Shown here piece after piece: positions 1-10,000 of a stretch of DNA of 64,000 nt. The notes beneath the pieces were generated by a model, which saw only the letters and a list, made by a program, of their open reading frames with translations, made no database searches and was not told the DNA's origin. The translations under genes and the position numbers were made by a program. The DNA is from Bacillota bacterium (GTDB lineage Bacteria; Bacillota; Bacilli; Paenibacillales; Paenibacillaceae), in NCBI GenBank assembly GCA_023391635.1, contig JAEWAQ010000061.1:1-64000 (forward strand). Reading direction: 5' to 3'. Position 1 is the first letter of the stretch, and every line of letters starts with the position of its first letter.

Positions 1-125
1 TCCTGGCCAAGAAGGCGGGATAAGAGGCGATCTTCTTCATTTCGGATCAGAATCAGCTTGCATCCCATTGCGTTTGTGTTCCCAAAAGCAACGGACCCCA
101 AAAAACGGGGCTTTACCAACAATCT
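1..125. other. left edge, no gene assigned
   Basis: A plus-strand frame ends with a short LAKKAG-like tail at a TAA codon at 21-23 and could be the end of an upstream gene, which would fit the plus-strand terminator at 126. Too little is visible to name it. A C4-A6-C-G4 stretch at about 97-112 may be a weak hairpin. Confidence 0.25.
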
Positions 126-153
126 GAACCACTCCATGTGGTTTCTTTTTTTT
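126..153 (+). terminator. rho-independent terminator
   Basis: GAACCAC pairs with GTGGTTTC around a five-base loop and is followed by an eight-T run. It insulates the promoter at 160 from whatever lies upstream. Confidence 0.75.
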
Positions 154-159
154 GTTCTT

Positions 160-239
160 GATTGAGTAATATTCTTACAACATATCATAGGATCCTCGCA
201 TTGTTCCTAAAGGGGTGTTTTTTCTACAATAAAAACAGA
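160..239 (+). promoter_or_regulatory. promoter module, copy 1 (importer operon)
   Basis: Eighty bases repeated almost exactly at 6942-7020 (four substitutions and one missing T). It ends in a TACAAT -10 at 225-230 with a poor -35 TTGTTC at 201-206, and about 40 conserved bases lie upstream of the -35. A weak -35 plus a conserved upstream block is typical of an activator-dependent promoter; the response regulator at 5738 is the natural candidate. Confidence 0.75.
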
Positions 240-265
240 TAAAGAAGATGGAAGGAGATAATAGG

Positions 266-1222
266 TTGGGAGAAACACAGAGTTCCCGGCAACTGGCCAT
301 TGAAACCATGATGGTGCACAAAAGGCGGAGCTATTTTATCAAGAATCATCCTTATTACCTCATGCTTGTTCCGGCGGTGCTGTACTTTCTGATTTTCCGC
401 TATATTCCGCTGGCCGGATCGGTGATTGCATTTAAGGACTACAATATCTTCAAGGGCATTATCGCCAGCGATTGGGTCGGACTGCATTGGTTTCATCAAC
501 TTTTTACTTTCCCTAAATTCACCGCTCTTTTGCGAAATTCGCTTTTGATCGGATTTTACCAGATCATTTTTGCTTTTCCCGCGCCTATTATTTTGGCGAT
601 TCTGATGAATGAGCTGCGGATGATGAAGCTGAAGCGGGCCGTTCAGACGATCGTATATTTGCCGCACTTTCTGTCGTGGACCATTGTTGCCGGTCTGGTA
701 TATATGCTTTTATCTGTCCAAACAGGGCTGGTTAATACCGTATATGTAAATTTGACGGGGAATGAGCCGATCGATTTCCTGCAGAATGCAAGCTTTGTGA
801 GAACGATCATCGTTTCCTCGGGGATGTGGAAAGAGGTAGGCTGGGGGACGATTATCTTTCTGGCTGCCCTTACCGGCATTAGTCCAAGCCTGTATGAAGC
901 GTCGACGATTGACGGGGCCGGACGCTGGAAGCAGTTTGTCCATATCACATTGCCAGGGCTGCTGCCAGCGATTACGGTGTTGTTGCTGCTGAAGCTGGGA
1001 AATGTCATGGACCAGGGTTTTGAGCAAGTTTATCCTTTCCTCAATCCGTTAACTTCCGAGAAAGCGGATGTCTTCGACACGTATACCTACCGAGCAGGTG
1101 TTGTTGGCGGTCAATACAGTTTTACTACCGCAGTAGGACTTTTCAAGTCTGTGGTCGGTTTTGCGCTGCTGATTGTATGCAACAGGGCAAGCAAAGCAAC
1201 AACAGGTGAAGGGTTGTTCTAG
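266..1222 (+). CDS. ABC sugar permease, LplB-type
   Basis: Inner-membrane subunit of a carbohydrate ABC importer of the LplB/YtcP class. About six hydrophobic segments are visible, starting at PYYLMLVPAVLYFLIF, and the cytoplasmic EAA loop reads EASTIDGAGRWKQF, the site that docks the ATPase. An ATG lies at 248, but the ribosome site AAGGAGAT at 252-259 falls inside that frame and is six bases before an in-frame TTG at 266, so I take TTG as the start (318 residues). It is followed after 14 bases by the second permease and then a binding protein. No ATPase gene is nearby, which is usual for this class (a shared MsmX-type ATPase elsewhere). The substrate is probably oligosaccharides from the lyase operon downstream, inferred from the shared promoter. 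Confidence 0.93.
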   Translation: MGETQSSRQLAIETMMVHKRRSYFIKNHPYYLMLVPAVLYFLIFRYIPLAGSVIAFKDYNIFKGIIASDWVGLHWFHQLFTFPKFTALLRNSLLIGFYQIIFAFPAPIILAILMNELRMMKLKRAVQTIVYLPHFLSWTIVAGLVYMLLSVQTGLVNTVYVNLTGNEPIDFLQNASFVRTIIVSSGMWKEVGWGTIIFLAALTGISPSLYEASTIDGAGRWKQFVHITLPGLLPAITVLLLLKLGNVMDQGFEQVYPFLNPLTSEKADVFDTYTYRAGVVGGQYSFTTAVGLFKSVVGFALLIVCNRASKATTGEGLF

Positions 1223-1236
1223 GAGGGGAATAGGAA

Positions 1237-2118
1237 ATGAAAATCAGAAAATCACCTATGGAGAGAACGTTCGAAATCGCGAATATCCTGTTCTTGTTAA
1301 TGGTGTGCGCGATCATGTTGACTCCCATATTGCATATCGTTGCAGGCTCATTAAGCTCCAAGAATGCCTTAACGCACTCCCGTGTTGGCATCTGGCCGGT
1401 GGAATGGACGATAGAGAACTACAAGATTGTCTTTAAAAATACAATTTTCTGGCGGTCATTCGGCATTTCTGTGGTTGTGGTTACGATAGGCACGATCGTT
1501 AATATTCTGATGACGGTTATTACCGCATACCCGCTGGCCGAGAAAGGTCTGAAGGGCCGTCGTATCGTCATGCTGTTCATTATTTTTACCATGATCTTCA
1601 GCGCTCCACTGATTCCTTCCTTCTTGGTAGTCAAAGCCTTGGGCCTCTTGAACACGCTATGGGCGCTAATCATCCCTGGCGCACTAAGCGCATTCAATAT
1701 GATTCTATGTCTAACGTTCTTCCGCTCGCTGCCAGAGGAGTTGTTTGAGGCGGCACGGGTGGATGGCATGAACGAGTACCGCATTTTGTTTCGGATTGCC
1801 ATTCCCTTGTCTGTCCCCATACTGGTCACGTTACTGCTATTTTATGCCGTCGGGCATTGGAACAGCTATTATACAGCAATGCTGTATATTTCCGATGCTT
1901 CGCTGCGCCCGTTGCAACTCTTCCTGTACTCGATTGTGGCGCTAGCTTCGGCTTCAGATCTTCAACTCGGCAATTCCGGAGATGTGCTGCTCGATACTTC
2001 GCCCCAAGGGCTGCAGATGGCGACAATCATTGTGGCTACCGTCCCTGTTGTGCTTATCTATCCGTTTATCCAGAAACACTTTATTAAGGGAGCGTTGATC
2101 GGTTCTTTGAAGGAATAG
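1237..2118 (+). CDS. ABC sugar permease, YtcP/LplC-type
   Basis: Second membrane subunit of the importer (293 residues). It has an N-terminal membrane segment near residues 14-34, further segments throughout, and the EAA loop EAARVDGMNEYRILF. The C-terminus KHFIKGALIGSLKE is the typical end of YtcP/LplC permeases. AGGAGGGG sits just before the ATG. Gene order permease-permease-binding protein is the standard one for this family. Family assignment is secure; the sugar is not known. Confidence 0.93.
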   Translation: MKIRKSPMERTFEIANILFLLMVCAIMLTPILHIVAGSLSSKNALTHSRVGIWPVEWTIENYKIVFKNTIFWRSFGISVVVVTIGTIVNILMTVITAYPLAEKGLKGRRIVMLFIIFTMIFSAPLIPSFLVVKALGLLNTLWALIIPGALSAFNMILCLTFFRSLPEELFEAARVDGMNEYRILFRIAIPLSVPILVTLLLFYAVGHWNSYYTAMLYISDASLRPLQLFLYSIVALASASDLQLGNSGDVLLDTSPQGLQMATIIVATVPVVLIYPFIQKHFIKGALIGSLKE

Positions 2119-2194
2119 GCAGTATAGGAATGAGATATGATGGCGCTCGTCGCCTTTCATATATATATTAAAATAAAACAGGAGGGTATCAAAA

Positions 2195-3787
2195 GTGAGG
2201 AAAAAATGGAGTCGACATGTAATTGTACTGCTTGTTGTTATCATGGGAGCCACCGGCCTGGCGGCATGCGCAGCCAAAGAGGAACCCGCAAAAAAAGCAT
2301 CTCCTACCGCTTCGGGAGCCTCAACTGAGCCGAGTGCGACCCATGCTGTCGAGGAGAAGGGTAAGTTCAGAATGTTTGCGTCCGACTTTAACACCGAATA
2401 TCCTGCTACCTCGTCGATGCAAATTCCTGCTATCAAGTACATGGGGGATCAGACGAATACCGATATTGATCTGGTATTTATTCCTCATGGTCAGTATCTC
2501 GATCAATTGCGGATTAAGTTCGCCTCTGGGGATATTCCGGACGTGTATCAGGCATTTGGCATTGCTGACGCGGAGCCTATCCAGAACGATCTGGCACTGG
2601 AACTGAATGATCTTCTGGATCAATATGGTCCGAATCTGAAGAAGAATGTACCGCAATCCGCATGGGATGCAGTTACCATTAATGGGAAGATTATGGCCAT
2701 CCCTACGCCTGCTTTACGAAATGCTCCGGCTGAGAGGGTTCTCTTTGTTCGGAAAGACTGGATGGATAAGCTTGATTTGGAGATTCCCAAAACCTCGGAT
2801 GAATTGCTTACTGTTCTGAGAGCCTTCAAGGAACAGGATCCTAACGGGAATGGAAAGCCGGATGAAATTCCATTCACCGCCCGTGAGAAATTTACTTGGC
2901 TGGATAATATTACTGGCATGTGGGGAGTCAACCTGAGTTCATTTTCAGTCTACAATGATGAGGTTATCCCGAGCTTCATCCATCCCAATACCAAGAAGGC
3001 GTTGGAATATCTCAGAACAATGTATGAGGAGAAATTGATAGACTCGGAGTTTATGACGAACACCTCCACCATCTGGAGTCAAAAGATTTTGTCTGACCGG
3101 GTCGGTATGCTCAACCACAACCCAACGAATGGCGGCATTTGGTATCGAGACTTGCGGAAATCTCTTCCAGAGAATCCTGATGTTGATATGATGGCTATTC
3201 CTACACCTGTGGGAACCGGTTATAGCGGTCCTGTCGGCCGAGTAGAGCAGCCGGTCTACAAAGCCTTTATCCTATTCAAACAAAGCAAAAATGCGGAGAC
3301 AGTAGTCAAATTCTTCGATTGGCTCGCTACGGAGGAAGGCAATGCCTATGCTGCCTACGGTGCCGAAGGGCAGGCGTTGACGCGCGAGGGAAATGATTGG
3401 ATCTACACGAAAGAGAAGGAAAAGGAATATCAGGAACGCTGGAGAAATGCGATCTTCAACAACGTTGAACTGGATTCTGTTATTACCATGGTTAAACAGG
3501 ATGAAGTCATTTATGCCCATGAGAAGCAGGCCGTAGAGATTGCGAAGCAGGAAGGGATCCCCAATCCGCTTGCTCCGATGCCTATGCCGCAATCGCTCTT
3601 GTCCCAAAGTGAACTTGGCAGGGCGGGATCTCTGTTCCAGGAAGCGGCTGCCAAGATTGTCGTTGGTGAAAAGCCGGTGGATTACTTTGACGAGTTTGTG
3701 GCTACATGGAAGAAACAAGGCGGAGACAAGATTATCAAGGAAGCGACAGAGTGGTATAACCAAAATGTAAAGAGTGCGGCCAACTAA
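2195..3787 (+). CDS. extracellular sugar-binding lipoprotein
   Basis: LplA-like family 1 solute-binding protein of 530 residues. The start is GTG with GGAGGG at 2181-2186. A lipoprotein signal peptide ends in the lipobox LAAC with Cys25 as the anchored residue, followed by a Ser/Thr/Pro-rich linker. The loop DPNGNGKPDEIPF near residue 219 is the calcium-loop-like signature common in LplA-type binding proteins. It would capture oligosaccharides at the outer face of the membrane for the two permeases upstream. A strong terminator follows at 3815, so the kinase gene downstream is transcribed separately or by read-through. Confidence 0.93.
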   Translation: MRKKWSRHVIVLLVVIMGATGLAACAAKEEPAKKASPTASGASTEPSATHAVEEKGKFRMFASDFNTEYPATSSMQIPAIKYMGDQTNTDIDLVFIPHGQYLDQLRIKFASGDIPDVYQAFGIADAEPIQNDLALELNDLLDQYGPNLKKNVPQSAWDAVTINGKIMAIPTPALRNAPAERVLFVRKDWMDKLDLEIPKTSDELLTVLRAFKEQDPNGNGKPDEIPFTAREKFTWLDNITGMWGVNLSSFSVYNDEVIPSFIHPNTKKALEYLRTMYEEKLIDSEFMTNTSTIWSQKILSDRVGMLNHNPTNGGIWYRDLRKSLPENPDVDMMAIPTPVGTGYSGPVGRVEQPVYKAFILFKQSKNAETVVKFFDWLATEEGNAYAAYGAEGQALTREGNDWIYTKEKEKEYQERWRNAIFNNVELDSVITMVKQDEVIYAHEKQAVEIAKQEGIPNPLAPMPMPQSLLSQSELGRAGSLFQEAAAKIVVGEKPVDYFDEFVATWKKQGGDKIIKEATEWYNQNVKSAAN

Positions 3788-3814
3788 ACGGTAAGTCGGA
3801 TCTATCTCATCGAT

Positions 3815-3852
3815 GGGAGTATGCGCTCGACGGCTGGCATACTCCCTTTCTG
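3815..3852 (+). terminator. rho-independent terminator after the importer operon
   Basis: GGGAGTATGC at 3815-3824 pairs perfectly with GCATACTCCC at 3837-3846, followed by TTTCTGTCT. Confidence 0.8.
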
Positions 3853-3951
3853 TCTATGGACGGACGGATGTCACTGGAACTTTACATTGCCTGTGGCAAG
3901 ACCTAGAATTGAGGAAAAAGTTGCGGGTGATGAGCGCTGAAAACTTTAGTA

Positions 3952-5751
3952 ATGAAAGCTTCCACTTCGCTCAAATGGAAGCTGATGGTGATGTTTTTCT
4001 TCATCATTCTGCTGATTGTCGTGACGATAGCCACGTTCTCCTATGTGGAATCATCCCGCAGCATCAAAAGCGATATTGAGCGGTTCAGCACCCAAATTCT
4101 GAAAGAGTCCAATCTGAACCTGGAACGGTATTTCAAAGAATATGAGCAATTTCTGGCGAATATTGCAGCCAGCAGAAATTATAGACAGTGGCTGAAGGCT
4201 GGCGAGGTAACGGAAAGGATCAACGCTTTCAGCAGTTTGAAGGAAAACTATATTCACTCCTTTGCGGCCATGCATCCGGAAATTCTATCCGTTACCATGC
4301 TGAATATTAACGGAAATGAAAATTCCTACACACGGGACAGAGGGCCTGCCTTGCGCTATGATTATTCTATGAAAAGCGAGGAGTGGATGCCCTGGATTAC
4401 CATCTCCATGGAAATGAATATGCTTGTGTCTCCCAGCGTAAATTATGTGAAGTTTGACGATGGAAGCATCGGCGATACCATCCTTACGATAGTGAAGAAG
4501 TATGAATTTACTTCGGAGTTGCAGGGTTACATCAAAATGGATATGACCATTCAGCCGATTCAAGCCATCCTGTCAGAAACGAAAATTGACGCCGATGGAA
4601 TCGGGATGATTGTAGACCAGGAAGGAAAGATTGTTGCCTCTACAGATTCCGAACACGCGGCCTGGCTGTTGCCATCCTTGCGGGAAAGCGGCTTGTTTGC
4701 ATTTGCGGAGGGGTCATTCTTCCTGAAGGACAGCAACCAAATGGTCACGTATCGCAGTATTGCCAAAACCAACTGGAAAATTGTCTCGGTTGTTCCCTGG
4801 CATACAGTGGCGCGCAGCATATACCGGGTGAAGGACGCAACGATCCTGATCGCTCTGATCGGACTTGCCGTGGGCTTGGGGCTGGTTGTGCTGGTAGCGG
4901 AGTCCAGTACGCGGAGACTGAAGAAACTAAGGGGAGTCATGTCCCGGACCGACCTGGATAATCTCGGAGTCAGGGTAGACATCGAAGGCAGGGATGAGAT
5001 CGCCGAGGTAAGTCGGGTTTACAACAAGTTGCTTTCCAACCTGGAGCATTCGCTCAAAGAGTTAAACCGGTCTCGAGCATCCCAGCAGGAGGCGGTTTTG
5101 TCGGCACTTCAATCGCAGATCAATTCCCATTTTCTCTACAATGCGCTGGAATCCATTAAATCCATGGCTTATCTGGCCGACCAGCAGAACATTGTCAAAA
5201 CGACACTGGCCCTGTCTGACATGTTGCGATACGTGTCCAATTACCAGAATACGTCTGTGCCCGTGCAACAAGAAATCCAATATGTGGCGAATTATATGCA
5301 CATTATGCAAACCCAATTCGGCGAAGATTTGACCTTTGAGATGATTGAGGGGGCGGGGTTGGGTGAGGTTCTTTGCCTGAAGGCGGTCATTCAGCCGATA
5401 GTGGAAAACAGTATCCGCTATGGCCTGGAGCAAACGGGTCAACCTCTATTCGTCAAGATCGAGACGTTTCGATTATCCGAAGGTTACGTCGCGATCCGGA
5501 TTTGCGATACAGGTCCGGGTTTCGATCAGGCAACGCTGGCAAGAATCAATGACAAGCTGCAACAAAGCAATGTGGATGCGCATTTCCGGCATCTGTCCAA
5601 TATTGGCCTGCTTAATGTGCATTACAGGTTGCGGGTCTATTACGAGGATGAAGCAGCGGGGATCGCCATCCGCAATCGAGCGGACGGCGCCGAAGTTACG
5701 ATCGTCTTGCCTGATCGGCCTGTGAGGAAGGGGGCGGGTGTACATGAATAG
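3952..5751 (+). CDS. YesM-family sensor histidine kinase
   Basis: Membrane sensor kinase, 599 residues. A membrane segment at about 11-30 is followed by a large extracellular dCache-like region, a second membrane segment near 296-318, a HAMP linker and a His_kinase/HATPase_c region. The phosphoacceptor is His393 in INSHFLYN, where the usual Pro before the His is Ser. The N-box (QPIVENSIRY) and G-box (DTGPGF) are present. It overlaps the response regulator start by 14 bases, so the two are cotranslated partners. No good Shine-Dalgarno precedes the ATG and an in-frame stop lies just upstream, so translation may be weak. The likely signal is an oligosaccharide or the loaded binding protein at 2195; this is inference. 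Confidence 0.92.
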   Translation: MKASTSLKWKLMVMFFFIILLIVVTIATFSYVESSRSIKSDIERFSTQILKESNLNLERYFKEYEQFLANIAASRNYRQWLKAGEVTERINAFSSLKENYIHSFAAMHPEILSVTMLNINGNENSYTRDRGPALRYDYSMKSEEWMPWITISMEMNMLVSPSVNYVKFDDGSIGDTILTIVKKYEFTSELQGYIKMDMTIQPIQAILSETKIDADGIGMIVDQEGKIVASTDSEHAAWLLPSLRESGLFAFAEGSFFLKDSNQMVTYRSIAKTNWKIVSVVPWHTVARSIYRVKDATILIALIGLAVGLGLVVLVAESSTRRLKKLRGVMSRTDLDNLGVRVDIEGRDEIAEVSRVYNKLLSNLEHSLKELNRSRASQQEAVLSALQSQINSHFLYNALESIKSMAYLADQQNIVKTTLALSDMLRYVSNYQNTSVPVQQEIQYVANYMHIMQTQFGEDLTFEMIEGAGLGEVLCLKAVIQPIVENSIRYGLEQTGQPLFVKIETFRLSEGYVAIRICDTGPGFDQATLARINDKLQQSNVDAHFRHLSNIGLLNVHYRLRVYYEDEAAGIAIRNRADGAEVTIVLPDRPVRKGAGVHE

Positions 5752-6835
5752 AATCCTGATTGTGGATAATTCGCCCATCATCCGTACCGGGCTGGCCAAG
5801 ATGGCGGAGAATTATCCGGGAGAAGTGATGGTTTCGGGAACGGCGGCCAATGGAAAATTGGCATTGGAGTGGCTGGAAGGACACTATGCGGATATATGCA
5901 TTACCGACATCAGAATGCCCTTGATGGATGGGCTGAAATTGATTGAATATCTGAATGATCATTATCCGCAAATGTCCACGATTATCATTTCCAGTTATGA
6001 TGATTTCAGCTATGCCAAATCGGGCCTGGAACTGGGGGCGGTGGACTATCTGCTCAAACCGGTCAGCCAGGAAAGTTTATATCAGGTATTGGACAAGGCA
6101 ATCCGGCGTATTCGGGAAACGCGGAATCATGCCGCCAATGTGTTGTTGCTGAAGCATTTGACTACTCATCGGGACTTGATGACGCGATGGGTGGAGCATA
6201 TCCTCTACAATCATCATGACACGATGCCTTTATTGATCGTAGATACTCTCGAAATGCTGGAGACATGGGTGGAAGAACGTTATGATTTGCTCAATCCTCT
6301 TGCCATGGAGTGGCTTTATCTGGTCGTAAAGGAGCTTAAGCAGGAAGAGATCGGTATCAATCTAGAGGAAGGCAAGGACCTGGAGCTTGGCGACAAAATG
6401 TTGGCCGCCGGCAAGGTGAGGTTTTACTTCCGGATATGCTGTGTCAGGAGGCTGGAGGAGGGGGCACGGTATATACTTCGAATGATGAACGGGACCAGGG
6501 ACAGTCAGACACGCAAAGCGATCGAACGGGTACAGTCCTTTCTGGAAGATAACTATGCCGACAAACATCTGAGTTTGCAACAGGCGGCGGATTACACGGG
6601 GTTTAGCAAAAATTACTTGTCAAATTTGTTTAAACAAGAAACAGGTGCGACAATTTGGAACTATCTGGTTGATTTCCGCATGAAAAAGGCAAGAGAAATG
6701 TTGTTGAACACGGACCTCAAGATGTACGAAATTGCGGATAGGGTCGGATACAGTGAACAGATTTATTTCTCTCGGATTTTCAAGGAGCGTTATGGGCTAA
6801 GTCCGTCTGAATTTAAAAAGAGGATCGAGCAATGA
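5738..6835 (+). CDS. YesN-type response regulator, AraC DNA-binding
   Basis: Partner of the kinase upstream, 365 residues from the GTG at 5738. An ATG two codons later at 5744 may be the true start; both are served by the AGGAAGGGGG stretch. An N-terminal receiver domain carries the phosphorylated Asp in ITDIRMPLMDG (Asp57 counting from GTG). A linker follows, then a C-terminal AraC domain with two helix-turn-helix units (SLQQAADYTGFSKNYLSNLF, then IADRVGYSEQIYFSRIF). It is the obvious candidate to activate the two duplicated promoters at 160 and 6942, which flank the kinase-regulator pair and its importer. Confidence 0.93.
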   Translation: MYMNRILIVDNSPIIRTGLAKMAENYPGEVMVSGTAANGKLALEWLEGHYADICITDIRMPLMDGLKLIEYLNDHYPQMSTIIISSYDDFSYAKSGLELGAVDYLLKPVSQESLYQVLDKAIRRIRETRNHAANVLLLKHLTTHRDLMTRWVEHILYNHHDTMPLLIVDTLEMLETWVEERYDLLNPLAMEWLYLVVKELKQEEIGINLEEGKDLELGDKMLAAGKVRFYFRICCVRRLEEGARYILRMMNGTRDSQTRKAIERVQSFLEDNYADKHLSLQQAADYTGFSKNYLSNLFKQETGATIWNYLVDFRMKKAREMLLNTDLKMYEIADRVGYSEQIYFSRIFKERYGLSPSEFKKRIEQ

Positions 6836-6897
6836 AGCCGTGCAAGATGCCCCAGGAGGCAATGTCATTAAATGAAGGCGCAGGTCCGGAAATCAAG

Positions 6898-6936
6898 AAG
6901 AGAAGGTTATCGAAAAGATAGCCGGCTCTTTTTTTA
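6898..6936 (+). terminator. rho-independent terminator
   Basis: AAGAG at 6898-6902 pairs with CTCTT at 6926-6930, with an inner GGTTATC/GATAGCC stem and a tetraloop-like GAAAA, then a run of T. It ends the two-component transcript immediately before the second promoter module. Confidence 0.8.
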
Positions 6937-6941
6937 TTCTC

Positions 6942-7020
6942 GATTGAGTAATATTCCTACAACATATCATAGGATCCTCGCATTGTTCCGCAAGAGGTGT
7001 TTTTCTACAATAAAAACAGA
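6942..7020 (+). promoter_or_regulatory. promoter module, copy 2 (lyase operon)
   Basis: Near-identical to 160-239. TACAAT -10 at 7006-7011, TTGTTC at 6983-6988 with a 17-base spacer, and the same conserved block upstream (GATTGAGTAATATTC at 6942-6956 and onward). It puts the lyase operon under the same control as the importer operon. Confidence 0.78.
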
Positions 7021-7066
7021 GCAGAACGATAGACCAACTAAATAATGAATATGGAGGATTCCATTC

Positions 7067-10000
7067 ATGAAAAATCTATTATTTCGATTGTTGGTTCTAT
7101 CTATGTTGATGACAACGGCGATGTCCGCAGGCACAATTGTCGTCCATGCTGCAACGGATGAGTATGACGGCATGAGAGAGAAATGGGTTGATTATTTAAC
7201 AGGCGGTACAGGGTATGATCCCAATGATCCCTTGATTGCGCCCAAAATTGCCGGAATCGGTACGAAAGCGCAAGGGTATTGGGATTCGATGGATAAATCG
7301 ACCGGCAGGACATATTTATGGAGTGATTTGCCGGACAATAGCAATTCGTCCTTCATTACTTCCCAATATTCCCGACTATATGATATGGCATTGGCGTACA
7401 GTCAATATGGCTCAACGCTTTACCACAACGCTTCTTTGCTTGCCGATGTAATCGGCGGCTTGGAATGGATGGATGCCAACCGTTATTATCCAGGCGCCTC
7501 CAGAGCAACAGATTACAATTGGTGGAATTATCAAATAGGAGGCGCTTACCGGTTACTGAATTGCGCAATATTGCTGTATGATCACTTGACGCCCGCTCAG
7601 GTGGCCAGCTATGTTGCGGCAGTCGATTATTATACGCCAGTGATCCATTTAACCGCCGCCAACCGCTTGTCGCAAGCCGAAATCGTAATGAAAAGCGGCA
7701 TATTAGGCAAAAACGCTGCGAAAATGACAGCTGCGCGCGATGGATTGGACGATCTTTATCTGGAGGTAACGGCAGGAGCAGGCATGTATGCCGACGGGTC
7801 ATTTATACAGCATCATGCAACGGGCTATAACGGCGGTTATGGTTCGTCCTACATACAAGGCGTACTTAAACTGGTAGATACTTTAAGGGATACAGCGTGG
7901 GAAGTCATCAATCCCAATGTCAATAATCTTTACAAATGGATATATGAGGCCTATGAGCCTGTTCTGTATAACGGCGGCGGATTCATGAGCATGGTGCGCG
8001 GGAGATTTATCTCATACTCAACGCCGGATGGCGGCGCTCGTGAAAGAAACGACTATATGTATGGCATAGATGCGGTCAGAGGCATATTGCTGGCCACGCA
8101 AACCGCGCCGAATAGCAACGACAGACTGTATTTCAAGCAAATGATCAAAGAGTATATCCAAACCAACTGGTATCAGCCCGTTCTTGCCGGCATGCCGATC
8201 TATGAGCTGCTTCTGGCCCAGCAGATTTATAATGACAGCACGATTGCGGCGAGCGGAGATCTGATTACGCATAAAAACTATCCCGTCATGGACCGTGTTG
8301 TCCATGCCCGTCCCGGATATATGTTCGGTTTAAGCATGTTCTCCGACCGGACATTTAACTATGAAAGCATTAACAAAGAAAACCTGCACGGGTGGTTTAC
8401 CAACTATGGCGCGACATACCTTTATAATGATGATCAAGCTCAATACAACGGCAACTATTGGGCGACGATCGATCCTTATCGCATACCCGGCACAACCGTT
8501 GACAAAATCATACGCCCCGATTACGACCCGGTCCAGGATTCGGGAGGGAAACGGGGATATCTGCAGAACAACAACAATAAAAGCGCGTGGGTTGGGGGAA
8601 CTGCCCTATCCGGGCTGTACGGCGCAAGCGGAATGCATCTCCAGGATGTAGGAAGCTCTTCCCTTGAAGCGAAAAAGTCATGGTTTATGTTTGATGACGA
8701 GATTGTAGCTTTGGGGACGGATATAAACAGTATGGACAACAGTCCCATAGAAACGATCGTGGAAAACCGCGCATTGACGGATACAGGGGATAATGTGTTG
8801 ACGCTCAACGGCAGTCCGGCGCTTTCCGGATTGGGGCAGAGCATGGCTGCAAGCGATGTAGAGTGGATTCATCTTCAAGGGAACGTCCCAGACTCCGACA
8901 TGGGCTACTATTTTCCTGACAGCACGGCCCTGAATCTGAAACGCGAACAGCGAACGGGGACATTTTACGACATCAATCAAGGCGGCATTATTGACAATAA
9001 TAGAGTCGCCGTTCAAACCAGAAATTATTTGACGATGTGGTTCGAGCATGGGAGCAACCCTGTTAATGCCGAATATAAGTACGTTTTGCTGCCGGGTTAT
9101 TCCGCTTCGCAAGTGGCGGCGTACAACCAGAATCCGCAAATTGATATTTTGGCAAACAATGCGGATGTACAGGCGGTCAAAGAAATAACGCTTAATATCG
9201 TAGCTGCTAATTTCTGGAACAATGAAACCCGTACGGTTGATATGATTACGAGCAACACGAAGTCTTCCGTCATGACGAGGATGACTGGGACAACGCTCGA
9301 CATCTCCTTATCCGATCCTACCATGAGGAATACCGGGACGGTCAATGTCGTGATCGACAAGGTCGGGCAAACGGTCGTATCCAAGGATCCCGAGGTTACG
9401 GTCGTTCAGTTAAATCCGATTGTGCTGTCGGTTGACGTAAACCAGGCCAAGGGCAAAAGCTTTCATGCGCAAATAGAGACGGACCCGCAGGCGGCATTGC
9501 TGCCGGCACCTGTACTGGCGCCTGCATCAAGCACCATGCTTAAAGTAAACCCGACCGACGATGCCTATGTGCGGGATGGAAGCTATGCCGACTACAACTT
9601 TGCATTTGATCCAAAACTGGATATTAAATCGATGCTTGAATCGACAGGTACGAAACGAAAAGCTTATATGAAATTTAACTATGGCGATCTTGAAGGAGCA
9701 TCGGCCAGTTCGGCCAAGCTGAGATTTTATGTGCCGGGTGTCAATACAGATCCTTCGAGAACAATGAAACTGTATGGCACGGCGGATAAAAGCTGGTATG
9801 AAACGGGAATTACCTGGAACAATGCCCCTGCCGGAACGGCCTATATCGGAAGTCAGGATATATCCAATACGGCTGGTGTCTGGTACGAGATGGACGTGAC
9901 GGATTACATTAATGCCAATATGACAGACAAGGTAGCCTCTTTCCTGTTAACGGTGGAAGGACCCAAGAGCAGTCTGGGGAATTTTACGGTTTCATCGAGG

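Noticed and set aside
1..23. LAKKAG-stop tail of an upstream gene
   Set aside because: Only seven codons are visible; the neighbouring terminator is consistent but does not identify a gene.
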